A stretch of DNA of 64,000 bases from Burkholderia stagnalis. Its GTDB lineage: Bacteria; Pseudomonadota; Gammaproteobacteria; Burkholderiales; Burkholderiaceae. The translations under genes and the position numbers were made by a program. Of the stretch, positions 45,463-54,839 are shown in pieces. The notes beneath the pieces were generated by a model. That model did not search any database, was not told the DNA's origin, and saw only the letters and a list, made by a program, of their open reading frames with translations. The stretch spans positions 186,001-250,000 of the forward strand of contig NZ_CADESW010000010.1 of the NCBI RefSeq assembly GCF_902830275.1, read 5' to 3'. The stretch's first letter is position 1. Each line of letters begins with the position of its first letter.

Positions 45463-47118
45463 CTACATCGCATATGACTCGCTTGCCGAAACTGGGCCCC
45501 GCCCGATCGCGGGTGGGCAATCCCGTTGCTTACCCGGCACGTCCGGCACCAGCGGCATGTCGCCTTCGTCCACGATGAAATTCGAAATCATCGCGACGAG
45601 TTGCTTACTCTGATCGTCCAGCGACTGCGCAGCGGCAGCGACTTCCTCGACATACGCGGCATTGTGCTGTGTTGCCCTGTCCATCTCCGACACGGCCTGG
45701 TTGATCTGTTCAATGCCGTGGCCCTGCTCGACCGACGCGGCTGCGATTTCTTCCATCAAGGCGGTCACACGCGAGATCGCCCGCATGATCTCGGCCATCG
45801 AGGTACCTGCGGCGTTCACGAGCGCCACACCGCCCCTGACGCGTCCGACGGATTCGTGAATCAAGTCCCGAATTTCCTTCGATGCCGACGACGAGCGCTG
45901 GGCGAGCGAACGCACCTCAGACGCGACGACAGCGAAACCGCGCCCCTGCTCGCCTGCGCGCGCGGCTTCGACGGCAGCATTGAGCGCCAGGATGTTAGTT
46001 TGGAATGCGATGCTTTCGATGATGCCGACAATTTCACCAATCCTGCTGGAGCTTGCGTCGATACTGCCCATCGCGTCGACAACCTGCGAGACCACGCCAT
46101 TGCAATGCTCGACCGACTGCACGGCCTGTACTGCGACCTGGCTCGCCTGCCGAACATTATCGGTGTTCTGGCCGACTCTCGACGACAGTTCCGCCATGCT
46201 CGCCGCGGTCTCCTGCAGCGACGCAGCTTGCATCTCGGTGCGCCGGGACAGATCCAGATCGCCGGCCGAGATCTGCGCAGCTGCCGATGCGATCGAATCC
46301 GCGCTCGTCTTGATGCCGTTGATTGCGCCGGACAGATTCGCCTGCATGCGTTTCATCGAATAGAGCAGGCTGCCGCTGTCGCTCGGCGCGGTCGCGATGA
46401 CGGCCGTGAAATCGTTGGCCGCGATCCGCCCGGCAATCTCGACCGCATAGCCGGGCTCGCCGCCGATTGTCCGGGCGATGCCGCGATTGAGTGCCACGAC
46501 GATGCCGCTCATCACCAGCGCGATCAGCGCAAAGAGGCCGAGGCTTTGCAGCAGGTTTGCCTGAAACTCGCTGTCGATGTCGTCGACGAACAGGCTCGTA
46601 TTGATCACCCAGTCCCATGGACGGTACGTATCGATGTACGCGATTCGCGCAGCGTCCGTCATCACCCCGGAGGTTTCCTTCGGATAGTCGAAGCGCTGAA
46701 AGCCGCTGCCGGCTCCCGCTGCCAGTTCGATCTGCTGCCTGACGATGGCAGCGGCCTTCGGATTCAGTTCGCTCAACGGCTTGTTCTGGATCGATGCGTC
46801 GAACGGGTACATCAATACCACACCCTTCGAGTTCACGATCGAGAAATAACCGCTACCCGCTTCACCGTAACGGATGCCGCGAATCACGTCCATCGCCTGC
46901 TTTTGCGCTTGCTCGGCGCTCAGCTCTCCCGCGTCGGCCAGCTTCGCATAGAACTCGACCGTGGCGAGCGCGATCTGGACGGCATGCACGAGATCGGACT
47001 TGCGCTCATCGAGACGCATCTCGCGATTCCGGTACGCATCCGTGACCGACAGCAGAATCAGACAGAACAGGCTCAGGACCAGCGGCAACCCGAGCCTTTG
47101 CTTGAATGACAATTTCAT
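45463..47118 (-). CDS. methyl-accepting chemotaxis protein with single Cache sensor
   Basis: A 551-residue transmembrane chemoreceptor. The first membrane segment is about residues 9-27 (LGLPLVLSLFCLILLSVTDA). The periplasmic part resembles a small Cache (sCache_2) domain, with AGSGYFSIVNSKGVVLMYPFDASIQNK and YRPWDWVINTSLFVDDID. The second membrane segment is about 192-212. A HAMP-like region and a long coiled-coil follow, with the hairpin tip FQTNILALNAAVEAARAGEQGRGFAVVA. There is no C-terminal NWxxF-like tether for CheR. These Cache receptors often sense small carboxylates, which would suit the catabolic context. Confidence 0.94.
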   Translation of the reverse strand: MKLSFKQRLGLPLVLSLFCLILLSVTDAYRNREMRLDERKSDLVHAVQIALATVEFYAKLADAGELSAEQAQKQAMDVIRGIRYGEAGSGYFSIVNSKGVVLMYPFDASIQNKPLSELNPKAAAIVRQQIELAAGAGSGFQRFDYPKETSGVMTDAARIAYIDTYRPWDWVINTSLFVDDIDSEFQANLLQSLGLFALIALVMSGIVVALNRGIARTIGGEPGYAVEIAGRIAANDFTAVIATAPSDSGSLLYSMKRMQANLSGAINGIKTSADSIASAAAQISAGDLDLSRRTEMQAASLQETAASMAELSSRVGQNTDNVRQASQVAVQAVQSVEHCNGVVSQVVDAMGSIDASSSRIGEIVGIIESIAFQTNILALNAAVEAARAGEQGRGFAVVASEVRSLAQRSSSASKEIRDLIHESVGRVRGGVALVNAAGTSMAEIMRAISRVTALMEEIAAASVEQGHGIEQINQAVSEMDRATQHNAAYVEEVAAAAQSLDDQSKQLVAMISNFIVDEGDMPLVPDVPGKQRDCPPAIGRGPVSASESYAM

Positions 47119-47452
47119 TGTGGTGGCATCTCCTCGTTGTTATGAATATGTGCTGGTCGCATCGGCCGCCTTGGTTGTCCTGTGCAACGCATGGGGCTGC
47201 GTTGCCGCTGCCCCGCATTAAAGGCCCGTCGCGCGGTGATCCGCAATGCGGCGCGCGCGTTGTTCCGGGGGTTGGAAGCGCGCGTGTTGCACGGCATCAC
47301 GGCTTTCCCTTTCGAAGGACGAAACAACGCGCCGTAAAAACCGGGACAACGGCATGCGCCGTGGTCAAATCGGTGATCGACCGGCGCGCGCTACGCTGCA
47401 GGCGTGTGGTTCAGCTTGATGCGTCGTGCCACCCACTCCGAGGAAAATCACC
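47119..47452. other. divergent intergenic region, nothing clear
   Basis: This 334-bp gap separates the chemoreceptor gene (minus) from the MBL-fold gene (plus). A stem GGGCtGCG/CGCtGCCC with one mismatched T pair lies near 47194-47213, without a T-run. AGGA before 47453 is the ribosome binding site of the next gene. No gene or known motif is seen. Confidence 0.35.
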
Positions 47453-48346
47453 ATGCCGTTGCTGCATACCATTCGCTCGCGGATCGGCCATTCGGAAGTC
47501 GTGCAGATCGTCGAGATGGACATCAGCGGGATCCTCGGCGCGCTGCTGCCCGAGGCCACGCCCGACGTGATGAAGTCGATTCCGTGGATGAAGTCGCCCT
47601 ACGTGGACGAAGAACACCGCATGCGCGCCGTCAGCCAGTGCTTCATCGTGCTGATCGGCCAGCGCATCCTGGTGATCGACACCTGCGTCGGCAACGACAA
47701 GGACATCGCTGGTTTCGATGCGTTCGCCGATCTGCGGCTCGAATTCCTGGCCACGCTCGAGCAGGCCGGCATCGACCGCCACGCCGTGACTGACGTGCTG
47801 TGCACGCACCTGCATTTCGATCACGTCGGCTGGAACACCTACAAGCAGGACGGCCGCTGGCTGCCGACCTTTCCCAACGCGAAATACCACTTCGGCAAGG
47901 CGGAATACGCGTTCGCGCAACAGGGCGACCCGAACGACGCGATGTACGACGCGCAGAACACTTCGTTCCATGAATCCGTGCAGCCCGTCGTCGATGCGGG
48001 GCTCGCGAACTTCATCGATCGCGATACAGAGCTCGGCGACGGCATCTCGGTGTTCGCCACGCCCGGGCACACGATCGGCCATATCGCCGTCGCGGTCGAC
48101 GCGGGTACCGAGCAGTTCATCATCGGCGGCGACGCGATGCACCACCCGGTGCAGATCGCACGGCCCGACATGGCGCTGGTGCTGGACCACGACCACGCGC
48201 AATCGTCGGCGACGCGGCACACGCTGCTGTCGCGTCTCGACGGCAGTGCGACGCTGTTCACCTGCACGCATTTCTGTTCGCCGTCGTTCGGACGGGTCAG
48301 CCGGGATCCGAACGGCGACTACGTGTTCACCGGCGTGCAGAAGTAA
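47453..48346 (+). CDS. MBL-fold metallo-hydrolase
   Basis: A 297-residue metallo-beta-lactamase-fold hydrolase. The metal site motif is CTHLHFDHVGW with His119, His121, Asp123 and His124. Further ligands are in FATPGHTIGHIAV, IIGGDAMHHP and TCTHF. The length and spacing resemble the methyl parathion hydrolase / AHL-lactonase-like branch. AGGA lies 9 bases before the start. It precedes an ALDH and a GMC oxidoreductase gene (gap 27 bases), so a lactone or ester hydrolysis step before oxidation is possible. The substrate is unknown. Confidence 0.9.
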   Translation: MPLLHTIRSRIGHSEVVQIVEMDISGILGALLPEATPDVMKSIPWMKSPYVDEEHRMRAVSQCFIVLIGQRILVIDTCVGNDKDIAGFDAFADLRLEFLATLEQAGIDRHAVTDVLCTHLHFDHVGWNTYKQDGRWLPTFPNAKYHFGKAEYAFAQQGDPNDAMYDAQNTSFHESVQPVVDAGLANFIDRDTELGDGISVFATPGHTIGHIAVAVDAGTEQFIIGGDAMHHPVQIARPDMALVLDHDHAQSSATRHTLLSRLDGSATLFTCTHFCSPSFGRVSRDPNGDYVFTGVQK

Positions 48347-48373
48347 CTTCCTTACCTTGACCGACTCGACTCC

Positions 48374-49870
48374 ATGCTCAGTCTCGTTTCCCGACTCGAC
48401 GCGCTGAATGTGCGCCCGGGCCGTCTGTTCATCGACGGCCAGTGGCTCGACTGGCCCGATGCGCGTTTCGACCAGCTCAATCCGTGCACGAACGAAGTCA
48501 TGACCAGCTTCGCGGAAGCCGGCACGCGCGGCGTCGCGCTTGCCGTCGCCGCGGCGCGCAAGGCGTTCGACGCAGGCCCGTGGCCGCGCATGCGCGCGCA
48601 GGATCGCAAGCGCCTGCTGCAGCCCATCGTCGAGCGGCTCTATGCGGCCGAAGACGAGATCGCGCAGCTGCAGACGCTCGACAACGGCATTCCGTACACG
48701 TTCAGCCGCAACTCGCGCGTGTCCGCGAAAGCCGCCGCCGACATCTTCGATCATTTTCTCGGCTGGATCGACAAGATCAACGGCGAGACGCTGCCGGTCT
48801 TTTCCAGCGCGTCGAACATGCAGTACATGACCTTCCGCGACCCCGTCGGCGTCGTCGCAGCGATCCTGCCGTACAACGGCCCGGTGATGACCTTCGCGAT
48901 GAAGGTGGCGCCGGCGCTGGCCTGCGGCTGCACCGTCGTCGTCAAACCGTCGGAGCTCACCAACCTGGCCGTGAGCCGGCTCGCCCAGATCCTCGCCGAC
49001 AGCGACTTGCCGCCGGGCGTGTTCAACCTCGTCACCGGCGCGACCGAAACGGGCACGGCGCTGACGTCGCACCCCGACGTCGACAAGGTGACATTCACCG
49101 GCAGCCCGCTCGTCGGCGAAAAAATCACCGTGGCCAGCGCGCCGACCATGAAGCGCCTGTCGCTCGAGCTCGGCGGCAAGAGTGCGGCGCTGGTGTTTCC
49201 CGACACGCGCGATGTGGCGGCCACCGCGCAGGCGCTGATGGGTCTGTGCTCGACATTCCTGTCGGGCCAGGTCTGCACCACGCCGTCGCGCGCGGTCGTG
49301 CATCGTTCGATCGTCGACGAATTCCTGCATCACGCACGCGCACAGCTCCGCAAGGTTCGGTTCGGCGATCCGTTCGACCCGGCAACGACGTCCGCGCCGA
49401 TGATTTCCCGGCGTCACCAGGCGCGCGTGCTCGAGTACGTCGACAGCGGCGTCGCGCTGGGCGCGACGCTGCTCGCCGGCGGCGGCCTGCCGGGCGGCGC
49501 GATCGGCAACGGCAACTGGGTCGAGCCGGCGCTGTTCGCGAACGTGCGCAACGAGATGCGGATCGCGCAGGAAGAAATCTTCGGCCCGGTGCTGTCGGTG
49601 ATTCCGTTCGACACCGAAGACGAAGCCGTGCGCATCGCCAACGACAGCGAATACGGACTTGCCGGCTGCGTCTACACCACCGATGTCAGCCGCGCGTTCC
49701 GCGTGGCGCGTGCGGTGAAAAGCGGCGCGATCGGCGTCAACGGCTTCGCCAGCATTCCGAATGCGCCGTTCGGCGGCATCAAGCGCTCGGGCGTCGGCCG
49801 CGAAGGCGGCTGGTCGACGATCGAGGCGTTCACCGAACTGAAGACGATCAATTTCAATCTGGATGCCTGA
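48374..49870 (+). CDS. aldehyde dehydrogenase family protein
   Basis: A 498-residue ALDH with Asn168 (ILPYNGP, where Tyr replaces the usual Trp), Glu265 (LSLELGGKSAA) and Cys301 (LSGQVCTTPSR). The C-terminal EEIFGPVLSVIPF and FGGIKRSGVGREGG are intact. It is most like the ALDH at 21386 in the cysteine loop. It lies 27 bases after the MBL gene and 3 bases before a GMC oxidoreductase gene, which could supply its aldehyde from an alcohol. Confidence 0.92.
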   Translation: MLSLVSRLDALNVRPGRLFIDGQWLDWPDARFDQLNPCTNEVMTSFAEAGTRGVALAVAAARKAFDAGPWPRMRAQDRKRLLQPIVERLYAAEDEIAQLQTLDNGIPYTFSRNSRVSAKAAADIFDHFLGWIDKINGETLPVFSSASNMQYMTFRDPVGVVAAILPYNGPVMTFAMKVAPALACGCTVVVKPSELTNLAVSRLAQILADSDLPPGVFNLVTGATETGTALTSHPDVDKVTFTGSPLVGEKITVASAPTMKRLSLELGGKSAALVFPDTRDVAATAQALMGLCSTFLSGQVCTTPSRAVVHRSIVDEFLHHARAQLRKVRFGDPFDPATTSAPMISRRHQARVLEYVDSGVALGATLLAGGGLPGGAIGNGNWVEPALFANVRNEMRIAQEEIFGPVLSVIPFDTEDEAVRIANDSEYGLAGCVYTTDVSRAFRVARAVKSGAIGVNGFASIPNAPFGGIKRSGVGREGGWSTIEAFTELKTINFNLDA

Positions 49871-49873
49871 CCC

Positions 49874-51505
49874 ATGAGCGAAACCTTCGACTACGTGGTC
49901 GTCGGCGCGGGCAGCGGCGGCAGCGTGGTGGCCGCGCGGCTCGCCGAGGCAGGCCATACCGTGTGCGTGCTGGAAGCCGGGCCGCCCGACACCAACCCGT
50001 TCATCCATATCCCGGCGGGCTACATCAAGAACCTGTTCAACGACCGGCTGGTCTGGCGCTTTCGCAGCGGCCCGATCGCGGGTACCGACGGACGCACCAT
50101 CGAGCTGACCCAGGGCAAGGTGGTGGGCGGCTCGGGCTCGATCAACGGGATGGTCTACAACCGCGGGCAGCATGCCGACTTCGACGGCTGGGCCGCGCTC
50201 GGCAATCCGGGCTGGTCCTACGACGACGTGCTGCCCTACTTCAAGAAGGCCGAGACGCGTATCGGACCCGGCGACGACCGCTACCGCGGCCGCAGCGGGC
50301 CGCTGATCGTCACCGACCCGATCATGCCGCCGCTGTGCGATCTGTTCGTCGAGGCCGTCAAGAGCCTCGGGTACCCGTATGTGGCCGACGCGAACGCCGA
50401 AGCGCAGGATGGGGTCGGTCCGTGGCAATTCATGATCGACACGCGCGGACATGCGCCACGCCGCTGGAGCGCGGCGCGCGCCTACCTGCATCCGGCCATC
50501 CGCAGCGGTCGTGTGACGCTGCGGACCGACAGCCCCGCCACCCGCGTCCTGCTGGCCGGGCGACGCGCGACCGGTGTGCGATACCGCGCGGGCGGCAGCG
50601 GCGCTCCCGAGCGCGAGGTGCGCGCTCACCGCGAGGTGATCGTCGCGGCGGGCGCCCTGAACACGCCGCGCCTGCTGCAGATCTCCAGCGTCGGCGACGA
50701 TGCGCATCTGCGCGCGATCGGCGTGCAGACCCAGATCGCGCTGCCTGGCGTCGGCGCCAATCTGGTTGACCACTTCAACCTGCGCGTGGCGGTCAAGGTG
50801 CAGGGTGTCCCAACTCTCAACGAGCGGGGGCGTGGCCTGCCGCTGGCCCGCGAGATCGCGCGCTACTTCCTCGGCCAGCCGAGCATCCTGAGCATGGGTC
50901 CGGTGCCGATGCGCTTTTTCTTTCGCTCGGAACCGGCACTGGCGCGCCCCGACCTGCAGGTTTCATTCACGCCCGGCAGCTATCAGGAAGGCCTGCCCGG
51001 CTTGCTCGATCGCTACCCGGGCATGACGCTGGGCGGCCACAAGCAGCGGCCCGACAGCCGCGGCTGGGTCAAGGCGCGCTCCACGAACATCGACGAGTTG
51101 CCCGAGGTGCAGCCGAACTACCTGACCGACGAATCGGACCAGCGCGCGATGGTGGCCGTCGTCAAGATGGCGCGCGCTGTGTTGCAGGCCAGGCCCTTCG
51201 CGTCCTACTACGTCGACGAAATGTTCCCCGGCAAGGACGTCCAGACCGACGACGAGATCCTCGCGTTCGCGCGCCAGCGCGGCGGCACCGTCTATCACCA
51301 CAACGGCACCGCGCGCATGGGGCCCGACAGCGATCCGATGGCGGTGGTCGATGCGCGGCTGCGCGTGCGCGGCGTGCAGGGGCTGCGCGTCGCCGATGCG
51401 TCCGTGATGCCGGTGCCGATCTCGGGTCCGACCAATGCCGCGACGATCATGATCGGCGAGAAGGCCGCCGCGATGCTCGTCGAGGATGCGAAGACCGCAT
51501 TGTGA
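49874..51505 (+). CDS. GMC family FAD-dependent oxidoreductase (choline dehydrogenase-like)
   Basis: A 543-residue flavoprotein. The N-terminal dinucleotide motif is VVVGAGSGGSVVAARLAEAG, the first GMC signature is GKVVGGSGSINGMVYNRGQ, and the second is GALNTPRLLQISSVG. The catalytic His lies in YHHNGTARMG and the second residue is Asn in SGPTNAATIM. The family oxidises alcohols to aldehydes and passes electrons to quinones. The start is 3 bases after the ALDH stop, so alcohol and aldehyde oxidation are coupled in this operon. Confidence 0.94.
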   Translation: MSETFDYVVVGAGSGGSVVAARLAEAGHTVCVLEAGPPDTNPFIHIPAGYIKNLFNDRLVWRFRSGPIAGTDGRTIELTQGKVVGGSGSINGMVYNRGQHADFDGWAALGNPGWSYDDVLPYFKKAETRIGPGDDRYRGRSGPLIVTDPIMPPLCDLFVEAVKSLGYPYVADANAEAQDGVGPWQFMIDTRGHAPRRWSAARAYLHPAIRSGRVTLRTDSPATRVLLAGRRATGVRYRAGGSGAPEREVRAHREVIVAAGALNTPRLLQISSVGDDAHLRAIGVQTQIALPGVGANLVDHFNLRVAVKVQGVPTLNERGRGLPLAREIARYFLGQPSILSMGPVPMRFFFRSEPALARPDLQVSFTPGSYQEGLPGLLDRYPGMTLGGHKQRPDSRGWVKARSTNIDELPEVQPNYLTDESDQRAMVAVVKMARAVLQARPFASYYVDEMFPGKDVQTDDEILAFARQRGGTVYHHNGTARMGPDSDPMAVVDARLRVRGVQGLRVADASVMPVPISGPTNAATIMIGEKAAAMLVEDAKTAL

Positions 51506-51958
51506 GCACACGGTTAAACAATACAGCTTGATGGCGGCAACCGCGCGACAAGCGCGGGCTGTTGCGCGGCCTGCGTGCCGTTTTCGCCGCCCGTGGCGCT
51601 GTCGCGGAAACCGTGCCGGGACCGTTCCGTAACATTGCGCGGCGCGCGTTCCACCTGCCGCATTGCGTGTTTCCGTACTTCAAAACATCGTACTGCCGGC
51701 ACGCTGATCCTGTGTCTTGGCCATAGATTCATTTGCGTAACTAACGAACGATAAATTGATCGGACGGTGAAGATAGTTCCATCCTGTCAAACCCTCAGGC
51801 GGGTACCCGTTCCGCCCGTGTCGGGAAGCCATGCTTAATGGATAACACGCATGGCACTTCCCGCTGGGTCGCTGCAAACTACCTAACGCTTGTTTGATAA
51901 ATGAATGCAACGGAAATACGTTGCCTGCCCGGGTGTTTGACACGACCGTCTCGGAGAC
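51506..51958. promoter_or_regulatory. MFS promoter region with GTACGGAAC-type and TetR-like motifs
   Basis: This 453-bp gap precedes the MFS gene. GTTTCCGTACTTCAAAAC at 51669-51686 is an inverted copy of the GTACGGAAC element, ending in GGAAAC instead of GGAAC. TAACTAACGAACGATA at 51738-51753 shares one half of the TAACTA-N4-TAGTTA dyad; the other half is poor. A further CTAACGCTTGTTTGATA near 51892 is loosely similar. No gene is seen. Confidence 0.45.
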
Positions 51959-53356
51959 ATGATGAGGAATGCAATGAATGAAGTCCCGCCCGCCGGCGGC
52001 CTCGATGACACGCGCACAGAACGGAGCTCGTCGAGGGTTGTCCACGACAGCCTACTGTCGTGGTACATCCTGGCCATGCTGACGCTCGCGTATTCGCTTG
52101 CGTATATCGATCGCCAGCTGCTGAACCTGCTCGTCGATCCCATCCGGCATTCGCTTGCCATTTCCGACACGCAGCTCAGCCTCGTGCAGGGCATTGCGTT
52201 CATTTCCGCGTACCTGATCGCGTCGCCGCTGTTCGGCCGTCTCGTCGACGTAACCAACCGTCGCAATATCCTGCTGGTCGGCATTTGCCTGTGGTGTGTC
52301 TTCACGGCGCTGTGTGGCAAGGCCACGACGTTCCAGGGACTGTTCCTCGCGCGCTTCGGCGTCGGGGCAAGCGAAGCGTGCGTGTTTCCGATCGCATTGT
52401 CGATGATCGCCGACTGCTTCTCGGCTCAGAAGATGCCGCGCGCAATGAGCGTGTTCATTCTCGGACCGATGCTCGGCGGCGGCCTGTCGCTCGTCGCCGG
52501 CGGTCTTGTCATCTCGTTCGCCCGCGATGTCCACAAGCAGTTTCCGGCGCTCGCTGGGTTCGAGACCTGGCAACTGGCATTCGTGCTGATCGGACTGCCG
52601 GGCATGCTGTTCGCGTTGTTGGTCTGGCTGACGGTGCGTGAGCCGAGACGCAGCAAGGTCGTCAGCGGGCGTGCGGACGACCGCCAGTTCTCGACTCGCG
52701 ATTCGATTGCCTTCCTGTGGGAACGGCGCGGTTTCTACGCGCGTATTCTGCTGGGCGTCGGCATGCTCGCGATCGTCGTGCTCGGCATGCCCGCATGGAT
52801 GCCGACTTACCTGATCCGTTCGCACGGGATGCCTGCCGCGCTCGTTGGGTTTCGTTTCGGTACGGTAGTGGTCAGCTGCGGAATTGCAGGCGCACTGGCA
52901 GGCCCGTGGGTGGTGCGTCGGTTCGAGCGGCGCGGCTATGAGGACGCACCTTTGCGCACGGCCGCGTTCGCGATGATCCCGATGCTGCTGTGCTGCGCCA
53001 GCACCCCGTTTGCACCCGGTGCGACGGGTACGCTGCTCGCGGCTGGCGGCACTGTGTTTTTCTTCTCGCTGCCGACCGGATGTATGGCCGCGGCGCTGCA
53101 ACTCGTTGCACCCAGCCGCATGCGCGGTACAGTGGGCGCGCTCTACTCGTTCTTCGCGCAGTTGATCGGTTTTGGACTGGGCCCGACGCTAATTGCGCTC
53201 TTCACCGATCGCGTGTTCGGCGATCCGAAGATGGTCGGCGATTCGATCGGCATCATCTGCACGATCGCGGCCGCGCTTGCCGCGTGGTTGCTGTTCGGTG
53301 CACTGCCTCACTATCGGCGGTTGCTTGCGGAGGAACGTGGCGCACAGGTGGGTTGA
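51959..53356 (+). CDS. MFS transporter (spinster-like)
   Basis: A protein of up to 465 residues with 12 predicted membrane segments, starting after a hydrophilic leader. Signatures include AYIDRQLLNLLVDPIR in helix 1 and the loop 2-3 motif GRLVDVTNRRNILLVG. ARFGVGASEACVFPIALSMIADCF is typical of the spinster/hexuronate-like branch. Three starts are close together: 51959, 51962 and 51974; GAGGA before 51974 fits best for spacing. It likely imports an organic acid used by the surrounding pathway. Confidence 0.9.
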   Translation: MMRNAMNEVPPAGGLDDTRTERSSSRVVHDSLLSWYILAMLTLAYSLAYIDRQLLNLLVDPIRHSLAISDTQLSLVQGIAFISAYLIASPLFGRLVDVTNRRNILLVGICLWCVFTALCGKATTFQGLFLARFGVGASEACVFPIALSMIADCFSAQKMPRAMSVFILGPMLGGGLSLVAGGLVISFARDVHKQFPALAGFETWQLAFVLIGLPGMLFALLVWLTVREPRRSKVVSGRADDRQFSTRDSIAFLWERRGFYARILLGVGMLAIVVLGMPAWMPTYLIRSHGMPAALVGFRFGTVVVSCGIAGALAGPWVVRRFERRGYEDAPLRTAAFAMIPMLLCCASTPFAPGATGTLLAAGGTVFFFSLPTGCMAAALQLVAPSRMRGTVGALYSFFAQLIGFGLGPTLIALFTDRVFGDPKMVGDSIGIICTIAAALAAWLLFGALPHYRRLLAEERGAQVG

Positions 53357-53390
53357 CGCCGTGTGATCGGGGGTGCCCCTATGTGTTTCG

Positions 53391-53675
53391 TCAAGCGTTG
53401 GGGGCTGACCTGAGTTGGTAAATGGTGCCGTCGCGCAGCATAGCGAACAGAACGTCCCAGTGTCGCCGTGCGAGCGCGATGAGTGCTTGGTTATGACGCT
53501 TGCCTTGCTGAATCTTGCGCGAGTAATAGACCCGTGAGACCCAGTCCCGCAATGCCGCGAAGGCGGATAGGAACAAGGCTCGCTTGAGCACCGTGTTGCC
53601 GCGTCTGAATGGATGTTCGCCGCGTGTCGATGAACCGGAACATCGGGTGTCCACGCCCACGATCGTATGCGTCAT
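53391..53675 (-). mobile_element. IS110-family transposase C-terminal remnant
   Basis: A 94-residue frame matches the C-terminal (transposase_20) end of IS110-type transposases: a SGSSTRGEHPFRRGNT block followed by LKRALFLSAFAALRDWVSR and GKRHNQALIALARRHWDVLFAMLRDGT. The N-terminal DEDD catalytic domain is absent, so it cannot transpose. GGAGG precedes the ATG at 53675, so a short peptide could still be made. It sits just at the change from GC-rich catabolic genes to lower-GC accessory DNA and so marks the likely edge of an island. Confidence 0.8.
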
Positions 53676-54839
53676 GATGGATCCTCCGGCTGAGTAGGCC
53701 AATATGATCTACCGATTCCCATTCGGTAGCGACCCGCAAGGCACGAATGTACCGCCGACGCTACACGCAGCGATGGGGGGGCGTTCATATCTTTCATTTC
53801 GCCGGTTGATGTTGACCGCAAGGTGCGAAACTGTTGCGAACTAAAGTTGTCGCGGGCCACGGCCTGACAAAGGCCGGTGTCAACTACCCGGCTGCGCCGG
53901 CAGTGGATGCCGACGCCTCGCTGATCGACGCGAGCTTCGGCAGCCCGCCTGCACTCGACACACCGGCGCCCCGTGCCAGCCCGATCATCGGACGCGTAGG
54001 CTTCTACCGTACAGTCAATGCAACCCGCACCTGCGGCCTCTGAAGCACCCACCCGTCCGTTTTGAGCCTTCGCCAACGTGAGCGCCAGTCGTGCCCCAAC
54101 GACATTCGGACCGCACTCGGGCAGTTCACCGAGCGATCACTGCTGCCTACGCGGCACCAAATAACCTACAACGACGGAGAGCCTGCGCTTCACCGCTCCT
54201 CTGGTCAGCAGCCGCGCAGCGGCCGCAACACTGGGTAAGCGCGACCGGGAGGATATGCTTACGTAAGCGTATCCTCTTGAAAGTCGAGCATATCCACAGG
54301 TGAGAATATCTTTCCTTGAGAATTGCTTGTGAGGATATCCTCACGTGAGCAGAACCGGAACGACCGAAGCCCCTGCCAGCTGTCGCTCGCCACCCTTCCA
54401 CCATTCCGTGTCGAATGGTTCCGATAGACGTTCGGGTCGCGGCTCTATCTTCGCCACCGCGCCGGACTGTCTCAACCCTACCCCCGTGGTCGTCCGGATT
54501 TCCCAAGCGCGCCACCGGTCATGCCCGTCCGCGCCAGCGGTCACTCACCGAAGCCCTTCAAGCGGAAGGGGCGGCCCTCTCGTCGGGCGGCTCGCGCTCG
54601 GCCGACGCGTGACGGGGAGTATAGTGTTCGAAATGCCTCATCAAGCAAAAAATCGCACGCGGAACTCGGCTCAGAAGATCTCCTTTGCATCGAAAGATCT
54701 TTTTCGGCTCAACCCCGAGAAAGTTATGTTCCGTTGAACGTCGGCACGCGAAAGTTCGGCTTCTCCAAACGCTCGTTGCACCTGCGGTGTCTTGTCGGAG
54801 GCTGTATTTCGCAGTTAATCGCATTACCGTGGAGAAGCA
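53676..54839. other. long intergenic region at island edge
   Basis: This 1164-bp stretch has no gene that I can support. A frame at 53834-54043 contains VVAGHGLTKAGVNYPAAPAVDADASL but has no ribosome binding site and no recognised family; it may be a remnant. The main visible structure is the palindrome cluster at 54249-54348. GGAG at 54831 is the ribosome binding site of the next gene. Confidence 0.45.
54249..54348. repeat. cluster of GAGGATATCC-type palindromes
   Basis: Within 100 bp there are two palindromes and two extra half copies of one decamer. The first palindrome (54249-54276, 28 bp) starts GAGGATATGC, has ACGT at its centre, and ends GCGTATCCTC; 13 of 14 base pairs match. The second, GTGAGGATATCCTCAC at 54329-54344, is perfect. 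Between them lie GAGCATATCC (54286-54295) and GAGAATATC (54302-54310). CACGTG overlaps the end of the last copy. It looks like a multi-site protein-binding region such as an operator array, or a recombination or partition site. Confidence 0.6.

Noticed and set aside
47191..47217. Stem with a T-T mismatch between the chemoreceptor and MBL genes
   Set aside because: It has no T-run and lies upstream of both divergent genes, so it is not a terminator; such stems occur often in this GC-rich DNA.
53834..54043. 69-codon frame with a hydrophobic N-terminus
   Set aside because: No ribosome binding site and no recognisable family; it may be a fragment, but not enough to call a gene.
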